From: Streptomyces sp. BHT-5-2
GTDB taxonomy: Bacteria; Actinomycetota; Actinomycetes; Streptomycetales; Streptomycetaceae
Direction of reading: 5' to 3'
Length of the DNA: 64,000 nucleotides
Assembly (NCBI RefSeq): GCF_019774615.1
Contig: NZ_CP081496.1
Span: 682,001-746,000, forward strand
In this document: positions 62,080 through 64,000 of the stretch, piece by piece
Position numbering within the stretch: position 1 is the first letter of the stretch
How the letters are laid out: the number at the start of each line of letters is the position of its first letter
The notes under the pieces: model-generated
Databases searched by the model: none
Told to the model about the DNA's origin: nothing
What the model saw: the letters and a program-made list of their open reading frames with translations, nothing else
Translations under genes and position numbers: made by a program

Positions 62080-62110
62080 CGTCAGCACGTCAGCACGTCA
62101 GCACGTCAGC
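62080..62110. repeat. 8-bp tandem repeat after the decarboxylase
   Basis: About three and a half copies of CAGCACGT in the gap between convergent genes. Confidence 0.8.
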
Positions 62111-62140
62111 CGTGGAACGCGTCGGAAGCCGCCGCGGACC

Positions 62141-63115
62141 TCACTCCACGAACAGCCCCCGTTCCGCTGCCCTGGTGTCGAATTCCTCCAGGCGGGACTG
62201 GGCGTCGGGGAGGTCGTCGCACATCGCTTCCAGGAGGACACGGCCCAGGAGCATCGGGGCGCAGGCGGTGTCGAAGGCCAGGCCGGTGCCGACGGGGGCC
62301 GGGAGGAGCAGGTCGGTGTGGTGGGCGACCGGGGCGAAGGCGCTGTCGGCGACGGTGACGACGGTGAGCCCGGCGGTGCGGGCGTAGGCCAGGGCGTCGA
62401 TCACCTCGCGGGGGTGGCGGGGCAGGGCGAAGCAGAGGAGGGCGGTGGCACCGGCGCGGACCGCGGCGTCGATGCGGTCGGTGAGCATGGTGCCGCCCTC
62501 GTCGAGCAGCCGGACGTCGGGGTGCACCTTCCGGGCGAAGTACGCGAAACCGGCGGCCTGGGCGGTGGCGGCGCGCAGACCGAGCACCGGGAGCGGGCGC
62601 GAGGCGGCGAGCAGCCGCCCGGCCTCGGTGACCGGGCCGGGGTCGGCGAGGGCCTCGGCGAGGTGCCGGAGGTTGTCGATCTCCGCCTGGACGGCCTGCT
62701 GGTACTCGTTGTGCGCGCCGGGGCCGCCCGGCTTCCCGGCGGGCGCGACGTCCCGCAGGTGGCGGCGGAGCGCCGGGTAGCCGTCGAAGCCGAGCGCGAC
62801 GGCGAAGCGGGTGACGGACGGCTGGCTGACGCCGGCCAGTTCGGCCAGTTCGACGCTGGAGAGGAACGGTGCGTCGGCGGCCCGCCGCACCATGCAGTGG
62901 GCGATCCGGCGCTGGGTGGGCGTCAGCCGGTGCCCCTCGAAAAGCCGCTGGAGGCGGGCGGCGGCCCCGCCACCGACACCGACACCGGCACCGGCACCGA
63001 CACCGGCACCGGCACCGGCACCGGCACCGGCGATGGACCCCACCCCCGTACCCCCCGTCACACTCGCACCGCTGTCCTCGTCGCTGCGAACGCCGTTGTC
63101 CCCGACCCCGCTCAT
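62141..63115 (-). CDS. RpiR-family transcriptional regulator
   Basis: A 324-residue regulator. After a ~50-residue Gly/Ala/Val-rich, low-complexity N-terminus encoded by hexanucleotide repeats comes an HTH_6 domain (LTPTQRRIAHCMVRRAADAPFLSSVELAELAGVSQPSVTRFAVALGFDGYPALRRHLRD). A SIS sugar-phosphate-binding-like domain follows (about 150-310: LPVLGLRAATAQAAGFAYFA..., VVTVADSAFAPVAHHTDLLL). The ATG at 63115 is preferred. It is divergent from an NCS1 permease, which it may control. Confidence 0.88.
   Translation of the reverse strand: MSGVGDNGVRSDEDSGASVTGGTGVGSIAGAGAGAGAGVGAGAGVGVGGGAAARLQRLFEGHRLTPTQRRIAHCMVRRAADAPFLSSVELAELAGVSQPSVTRFAVALGFDGYPALRRHLRDVAPAGKPGGPGAHNEYQQAVQAEIDNLRHLAEALADPGPVTEAGRLLAASRPLPVLGLRAATAQAAGFAYFARKVHPDVRLLDEGGTMLTDRIDAAVRAGATALLCFALPRHPREVIDALAYARTAGLTVVTVADSAFAPVAHHTDLLLPAPVGTGLAFDTACAPMLLGRVLLEAMCDDLPDAQSRLEEFDTRAAERGLFVE
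62972..63032. repeat. Hexanucleotide tandem repeat inside the RpiR-type gene
   Basis: About ten copies of CACCGR (R = A or G), encoding Gly-Val/Ala-Gly-Ala dipeptide repeats at residues 28-48. Copy number is likely to vary between strains without changing frame. Confidence 0.85.
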
Positions 63116-63307
63116 CGCCACTTCTTCCCGGCGCTCATCGCCTCTTCTTCCCGGCCCGGTCCGGGGCCTTGACGTCGGTGCACCGACTGTACGGAATTCC
63201 TCGGCGGCGGCGGTTCCGGACCGCGTCGCGGACACCGGCCCCGGAGACCCCCGCCGGCAGCTGAATCGCCGCCCGCCTATTGACCTTCCATTCACCGGAC
63301 CTGATTC

Positions 63308-63323
63308 TGCATGGATTCATGCA
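63308..63323. promoter_or_regulatory. Palindromic operator candidate before the permease
   Basis: TGCATGGATTCATGCA is a perfect dyad of six-base arms with a four-base centre, 28 bases before the permease start and in the divergent region with the RpiR-type gene. Confidence 0.6.
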
Positions 63324-63350
63324 TACAGTACGGCGGAAGAGGCGGCGCCC

Positions 63351-64000
63351 ATGGCAGGCATGGCAGGCATGATCGAGCGGCACTCGATCGATGTCGTCCC
63401 GGACGACGAACGGCACGGCAGTCCGGTCGGCCAGTTCACCCTCTGGCTCGGCGCCAACCTCCAGATCACCGCCGTCGTCACCGGCGCACTGGCCGTGGTC
63501 TTCGGCGCCACCGCCTTCTGGGCCCTCATCGGGCTGCTGCTGGGCAATCTCGCGGGCGGGGCGGTGATGGCCCTGCACTCCGCACAGGGGCCGCGGCTCG
63601 GACTACCGCAGATGATCACCTCGCGGGCGCAGTTCGGGGTCCGCGGGGCGGTGGTGCCGCTGGCGCTGGTCGTCGTGATGTACGTCGGCTTCTTCGCCAG
63701 CGGCAGCGTGCTGGCCGGGCAGGCGGTGGGCGAGCTGACGCACCTGGGCGGGACGGCCGGGATCGTGCTGTTCGCCGCGGTCACCGCGCTCGCCGCGGCC
63801 GTCGGCTACCGCCTCGTCCATCTGCTCGGCAAGATCGCCGGACTGATCTGCGCACTGGCCTTCGTCCACCTCGGCATCCGGCTGCTGCAGCGCGCCGACC
63901 TCGCCGTGCTGCTGCACGACCGCGGCTTCGGGCTGCCGGTCTTCCTGCTCGCGGTCTCGCTCTCGGCCTCCTGGCAGCTGGCGTTCGGCCCGTACGTGGC
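63351..64000 (+). CDS. NCS1-family purine/cytosine permease, N-terminal part (cut by window edge)
   Basis: 216 residues are visible, with about six membrane helices. The early block FTLWLGANLQITAVVTGALAV and the LQMITSRAQFGVRGA-like sequence (LPQMITSRAQFGVRGAVVPLALV) are typical of NCS1 symporters for cytosine, purines or allantoin. There are three in-frame ATGs (63351, 63360, 63369) in a short MAGMAGM repeat. I chose the first because AAGAGG lies eight to nine bases upstream. The gene continues past the window. Confidence 0.9.
   Translation, partial: MAGMAGMIERHSIDVVPDDERHGSPVGQFTLWLGANLQITAVVTGALAVVFGATAFWALIGLLLGNLAGGAVMALHSAQGPRLGLPQMITSRAQFGVRGAVVPLALVVVMYVGFFASGSVLAGQAVGELTHLGGTAGIVLFAAVTALAAAVGYRLVHLLGKIAGLICALAFVHLGIRLLQRADLAVLLHDRGFGLPVFLLAVSLSASWQLAFGPYV

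Noticed and set aside
62080..62110. Possible CRISPR-like repeat array
   Set aside because: The units are 8 bp with no spacers; this is a simple tandem repeat.

Overview
The window reads as the chromosome of a Streptomyces species. GC is very high, GTG starts and four-base ATGA/GTGA overlaps are frequent, and gene order follows the region of the S. coelicolor chromosome from whiB to the hut genes (recalled from memory, not searched). No rRNA, tRNA or CRISPR was seen.

Left part (1-21300): a glycosyltransferase fragment, the developmental regulator whiB, a cysteine dioxygenase preceded by a Cys-rich 31-codon leader ORF, the coenzyme F420 genes fbiA-fbiB, an AlkA-like glycosylase, a mannose-1-phosphate guanylyltransferase-like enzyme, a secreted PGRP-type amidase, a TIGR03089 protein, and five LytR-CpsA-Psr (LCP) ligases. 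The LCP genes are interspersed with a family 2 glycosyltransferase, a VanZ-like protein and a hotdog thioesterase. Much of this block concerns the envelope: sugar-nucleotide supply, glycan transfer and attachment of glycopolymers to peptidoglycan.

Integrated element (about 21386-33001, 11.6 kb): inserted in the 3' end of an acyl-CoA dehydrogenase gene, whose last ~65 bp are duplicated at both ends. It encodes a tyrosine integrase, an excisionase, a possible regulator, a DUF3987-type ATPase, a zinc/BRCT/Lsr2 fusion protein, an XRE-DUF5753 regulator with a DUF6879 partner, several small proteins, and a phage major capsid protein with its probable scaffold. I see no terminase, portal, protease, tail or lysis gene. 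A capsid-encoding satellite (or a strongly reduced prophage) is the best reading, and it is the most interesting object in the window.

Middle part (33000-51300): acyl-CoA dehydrogenase, UDP-glucose dehydrogenase, a renal-dipeptidase homologue overlapping purE-purK, an I42-like protein, GtrA, a two-component pair, a POT peptide transporter, a four-gene operon of secreted and sortase-anchored surface proteins, and a SigB/SigF-type sigma factor with a divergent STAS antagonist and HATPase anti-sigma factor.

Right part (51400-64000): a histidine-utilisation operon (hutU, an M20 amidohydrolase, hutF, hutI), a four-gene ABC exporter operon with its own winged-helix regulator, a PLP-dependent decarboxylase, an RpiR regulator and the start of an NCS1 purine/cytosine permease cut by the window edge.
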